From Ruminococcus sp. UBA3855 (GTDB lineage Bacteria; Bacillota; Clostridia; Oscillospirales; Ruminococcaceae), in assembly GCA_002392545.1 (NCBI GenBank), contig DGHF01000002.1, positions 1 to 8,771 of the forward strand: DNA of 8,771 bases. Direction: 5' to 3'. The notes beneath the pieces are model-generated. The model was not told where the DNA came from and did no database searches. It worked only from the letters and a program-made list of their open reading frames with translations. Positions 5,874-8,771 of the stretch are shown here, in pieces (the first letter of the stretch is position 1; each line of letters starts with the position of its first letter). The position numbers were made by a program, and so were the translations under genes.

Positions 5874-7559
5874 ATGATTTTAACAGGCGCAGACATCGTA
5901 GTAGAAACCCTGATTGAACAGGGTGTGAAAACTGTGTTCGGCTATCCGGGCGGACAGGTTATCAACCTTTACGATGCTTTGTACACAAGAAGTGGCAGAA
6001 TCGAACACGTTTTGACTGCTCATGAACAGGGCGCAGCTCATGCCGCTGACGGTTACGCAAGAGCCACTGGTGAAGTAGGTGTTTGTATTGCAACCTCTGG
6101 TCCGGGGGCAACCAATCTTGTGACAGGTATCGCAACCGCAATGCTGGACTCCGTTCCGCTGGTTGCCATTACAGGCAACGTTCCCAACAGTCTGATTGGC
6201 AAGGACAGCTTTCAGGAGGTTGACATTACCGGCGTGACCCTCCCCATTACAAAGCATAATTTCTTAGTTAAGAGCATTGACAAACTCGCTGACACCATCA
6301 GGGAAGCGTTTGCAATCGCAAAGTCCGGCAGACCGGGTCCAGTCCTCGTGGACATCCCGAAGGATGTACAGGTGGCAACGTTCCCCTATGAGCCTTCTTT
6401 GGTTGTTGAAAAAAAGCTTCCTAAGCCGGCAAAGCATGATAAGCTGAAAGCGGCTGTACAAATGATAGCAGAATCCCAGAAACCATATATCTATTTTGGT
6501 GGTGGCGCAGTTTCAGCGGATATTTCCGAAGAGATTATTGCACTTGCTGATAAAATTGATGCACCAATCGGATGCACCATGATGGGGCTTTCCCTGATTC
6601 CGGTGAAAAATCCCCGATTCTTAGGAATGGAAGGAATGCACGGACATTACGCTTCCAGCGTGGGACAGGATGAGGCAGATTTGATTATTACCATTGGCGC
6701 ACGTTTCAGCGACCGTGCAACTGGTAATGTAGCGAAATATGCTCGCCGTGCAAAGATTATTCACATTGACGGCGACCGTGCAGAATTGAATAAAAATATC
6801 AATGTTGACCTTGGTATTTCCTGCAACATCAAGAACGCTTTGCAGAGATTGATTCCGCTGATTGGAGAAACCAAACACCCTGAGTGGATGGCTCGTATCG
6901 AGGAGCTGAAAAAGGAAGAACATGAGCAGTTTGAGAGAGTCACTGCGAAAGACAGGATTACTCCCTATGCACTGATTCAGGAAGTTGCAAAGCACACAAA
7001 TCCTGATACTCCCATTGTCACAGACGTTGGACAGCATCAGATGTGGGTTGCACAGTATTATCCTTTTGAAGTGCCGAGAACCTTTATTTCCAGCGGTGGA
7101 TTGGGAACAATGGGCTTCGGACTGGGCGCAGCTATCGGCGCAGCAAAGGCAACCGGAAAGAAAACTGTTCTCTTTACAGGTGACGGCAGTTTCGGCATGA
7201 ATCTGAATGAACTTGCAACCGCTGTGACGGAAAATTCCCCTGTTGTTATCATCATCATGAATAACAAGGTTCTGGGAATGGTTCGTCAGTGGCAGACTTT
7301 ATTCTTCCAGAAGCACTATTCCAATACCGACCTTCACACCAGAAAGACCGATTTCGTCAAGCTGGCGGATGCGTTCGGAATGAAAGGCTATCGTGTGAAT
7401 GAGCTTTCAGAAATGGAATCCGTCATCAGTCAGGCATTTAATGAAAATGGTCCTGTATTGGTAGATGTTGCTATTTTTGAAGATGAATTTGTATTGCCAA
7501 TGCTTCCCCCTGGGGGTTCGATTGAAGAAATTATTACAGAGAGGAGTGACCAGTCATGA
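5874..7559 (+). CDS. ilvB: Acetohydroxyacid synthase, large catalytic subunit
   Basis: This thiamine-diphosphate enzyme condenses pyruvate with a second pyruvate or with 2-ketobutyrate, the first common step of valine, leucine and isoleucine synthesis. The 561-residue protein has the three family domains. The N-terminal pyrimidine-binding domain has FGYPGGQ (22-28) and AHEQGAAHAADGYAR with catalytic E51. The central FAD-associated domain includes GRFSDR (276-281). The C-terminal domain has the Mg-TPP motif GDGSF (436-440) through NN (463-464). VRQWQ (470-474) carries the tryptophan known from herbicide contacts in plant enzymes. The ATG at 5874 is preferred over the in-frame ATG at 5856 because AAAGGA (5860-5865) lies 8 nt before it and MILTGADIVVE is the usual family start. 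It overlaps ilvN by four bases, favouring balanced subunit production. Confidence 0.96.
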   Translation: MILTGADIVVETLIEQGVKTVFGYPGGQVINLYDALYTRSGRIEHVLTAHEQGAAHAADGYARATGEVGVCIATSGPGATNLVTGIATAMLDSVPLVAITGNVPNSLIGKDSFQEVDITGVTLPITKHNFLVKSIDKLADTIREAFAIAKSGRPGPVLVDIPKDVQVATFPYEPSLVVEKKLPKPAKHDKLKAAVQMIAESQKPYIYFGGGAVSADISEEIIALADKIDAPIGCTMMGLSLIPVKNPRFLGMEGMHGHYASSVGQDEADLIITIGARFSDRATGNVAKYARRAKIIHIDGDRAELNKNINVDLGISCNIKNALQRLIPLIGETKHPEWMARIEELKKEEHEQFERVTAKDRITPYALIQEVAKHTNPDTPIVTDVGQHQMWVAQYYPFEVPRTFISSGGLGTMGFGLGAAIGAAKATGKKTVLFTGDGSFGMNLNELATAVTENSPVVIIIMNNKVLGMVRQWQTLFFQKHYSNTDLHTRKTDFVKLADAFGMKGYRVNELSEMESVISQAFNENGPVLVDVAIFEDEFVLPMLPPGGSIEEIITERSDQS

Positions 7560-8068
7560 ACGAAGAACGTTATGTAATTGCTATTCTGGTAGACAATCAA
7601 CCCGGTATTCTGACACGTGTTGCAAGTATGTTCAACCGCAGAGGATTTAATATTGACAGTCTGACCGTTTCCGCAACGGAAGACAGCAAGTATTCCAGAA
7701 TTACCATTTCATTGACTGGTGATGAATCTGTCCGCAGTCAGATTGTCCGTCAGCTCCGCAAACTGTACAATGTAAAAGAAGTCAAGGTTATGGAACGTGA
7801 TAAGAGCGTTTACCGTGAACTGGCATTGATTAAACTGCGGAACTGTCCGGAAACTCGTCAGGAAGTACTTTCCGCTGTTGACATTTTCCGTTCAAAGATT
7901 GTGGATTTCTCCCCGAATACTCTTTGTGTGGAGATTACCGGAGAAACCTCTAAAATTGAGGCATTTATTGCACTTGTTGAACCGCTCGGCATTCTGGAAA
8001 TGTGCCGTACAGGTGTGGTTGCGATTGAACGTGGCTGTAGTTACCTGAACAGTGAGACAAGTCTGTAA
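7556..8068 (+). CDS. ilvN: Acetohydroxyacid synthase, small regulatory subunit
   Basis: The 170-residue protein binds and activates the IlvB subunit and usually makes the enzyme sensitive to feedback by valine. The N-terminal ACT domain (about 5-78) has NQPGILTRVASMFNRRG (14-30) followed by FNIDSLTV (31-38), the effector-binding glycine loop and helix. The C-terminal domain covers about 85-162 and includes DIFRSKIVD (109-117) and GILEMCRTG (145-153). Length and layout match the ordinary bacterial form. The ATG overlaps the ilvB stop (ATGA), with GAGGAG (7541-7546) 9 nt upstream, so translation is probably coupled to ilvB. Confidence 0.96.
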   Translation: MNEERYVIAILVDNQPGILTRVASMFNRRGFNIDSLTVSATEDSKYSRITISLTGDESVRSQIVRQLRKLYNVKEVKVMERDKSVYRELALIKLRNCPETRQEVLSAVDIFRSKIVDFSPNTLCVEITGETSKIEAFIALVEPLGILEMCRTGVVAIERGCSYLNSETSL

Positions 8069-8075
8069 ATACAAG

Positions 8076-8091
8076 GCGGTCTTTGCACCGC
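8076..8091 (+). other. Small hairpin between ilvN and ilvC
   Basis: GCGGT (8076-8080) pairs with ACCGC (8087-8091) around a 6-nt loop, 7 nt after the ilvN stop. The bases that follow are A-rich rather than T-rich, so termination is unlikely. It may be a processing or mRNA-stability element that lets ilvC differ in expression from ilvBN. That is inference. Confidence 0.4.
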
Positions 8092-8124
8092 TGAATAAAA
8101 ATTATATGTAAGGAGTTCTTTAAA

Positions 8125-8771
8125 ATGGCACAAGCAAGAATTTTCTATCAGCAGGACTGCGACATTCACAAGCTCGACGGCAAGACTGTTGCAATTATCG
8201 GTTATGGTTCTCAGGGTCACGCTCATGCACTGAACCTGAAGGAAAGCGGAGTGAATGTTGTTGTTGGTCTGTACGAAGGCAGTAAGAGCTGGGCAAAGGC
8301 TGAAAAGCAGGGTCTGACCGTTATGACAACCGCAGAAGCTACTAAGGCAGCAGATGTTATCATGATTCTGACACCCGACGAAAAGCAGAAGGCTCTGTAT
8401 GAATCCGACATCAAGCCTTATCTGACCGCTGGTAAGACACTGGCATTCGCTCACGGTTTCAACATTCATTTTGGTTGTATCGTACCGCCGGCAGATGTGA
8501 ATATTATCATGATTGCACCGAAAGCCCCCGGTCATACTGTACGTTCTGAATATCAGGCTGGCAAGGGTACTCCCTGTCTGATTGCTGTACAGCAGGATGC
8601 AACCGGCGACGCTCAGGAAATTGGTCTGGCTTATGCTGCTGGTATCGGTGGCGCAAGAGCTGGTGTTCTGGAGACTACTTTCAGAACTGAAACAGAAACT
8701 GACCTCTTTGGTGAGCAGGCTGTTCTTTGCGGTGGTGTATGCGCATTGATGCAGGCAGGCTTTGAAACTCT
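8125..8771 (+). CDS. ilvC: Ketol-acid reductoisomerase (N-terminal part)
   Basis: IlvC isomerises and reduces acetolactate or acetohydroxybutyrate, using NAD(P)H and Mg2+, right after the IlvBN step. The first 215 codons are present and the gene runs off the window end. The Rossmann domain has GYGSQGHAHALNL (26-38), the catalytic histidine is probably H110 in AHGFN, and APKAPGHTVR (131-140) matches the family. ETDLFGEQ (191-198) holds the metal ligands D193 and E197. The cofactor loop reads GLYEGSKSW (48-56), where NADPH enzymes commonly have LRKGS, so the cofactor preference may be changed. TAAGGAG (8109-8115) lies 9 nt before the ATG. The 56-nt gap after ilvN has no clear promoter or terminator, so ilvC is probably in the ilvB operon. 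Confidence 0.97.
   Translation, partial: MAQARIFYQQDCDIHKLDGKTVAIIGYGSQGHAHALNLKESGVNVVVGLYEGSKSWAKAEKQGLTVMTTAEATKAADVIMILTPDEKQKALYESDIKPYLTAGKTLAFAHGFNIHFGCIVPPADVNIIMIAPKAPGHTVRSEYQAGKGTPCLIAVQQDATGDAQEIGLAYAAGIGGARAGVLETTFRTETETDLFGEQAVLCGGVCALMQAGFET

Noticed and set aside
7505..7517. CCCCC-T-GGGGG palindrome near the end of ilvB
   Set aside because: It lies within codons for the conserved LPPGGS tail of the protein, has only a one-base loop, and has no T-run.

Overview
The window looks like chromosomal DNA from a low-to-mid GC Gram-positive bacterium of the class Clostridia, most likely a Ruminococcaceae/Oscillospirales relative. The evidence is strong AGGAGG-type Shine-Dalgarno sites, sigma-A-type promoters (TTGNNN-N17-TATAAT), a long-form RecJ, a bifunctional Rel with an intact hydrolase site, and a compact ilvB-ilvN-ilvC order. 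The exact genus is inferred, not proven.

Layout. Positions 1-102 hold the last 33 codons of an unrecognised gene. A non-coding stretch follows, with a strong hairpin terminator (231-267) and an 11-bp direct repeat. Two serine tRNA genes lie on the minus strand, tRNA-Ser(GCT) at 414-500 and tRNA-Ser(TGA) at 528-616. They appear to form one unit, with a perfect-consensus promoter (656-684) and a terminator (371-408). Divergent from them, a plus-strand promoter (729-757) starts a cluster of recJ (854-2890), rel (2887-5091, ATGA overlap) and a DUF5662-like gene (5105-5653). A second plus-strand promoter (5752-5780) starts the branched-chain amino acid genes ilvB (5874-7559), ilvN (7556-8068, ATGA overlap) and ilvC (8125 to beyond the window end).

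How the genes fit together. RecJ is a 5'-3' single-strand exonuclease for recombination and repair. Rel makes and degrades (p)ppGpp in the stringent response. Their proximity recalls the Firmicute recJ-apt-relA order, but apt is absent here. The DUF5662-like protein has an HD-phosphohydrolase-like pattern of histidines and aspartates and no known role. IlvB and IlvN are the catalytic and regulatory subunits of acetohydroxyacid synthase. IlvC carries out the next step in valine, leucine and isoleucine synthesis. Having rel beside ilv genes is suggestive, because (p)ppGpp often influences ilv expression, but nothing seen here links them mechanistically.

Most of the window is ordinary housekeeping DNA and I do not see a convincing new multi-gene system. 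The points most worth checking are the cofactor loop of IlvC (acidic where NADPH enzymes are basic), the HD-like DUF5662 protein next to rel, substitutions in the Rel synthetase domain, and the structured leader and promoter region of ilvB.
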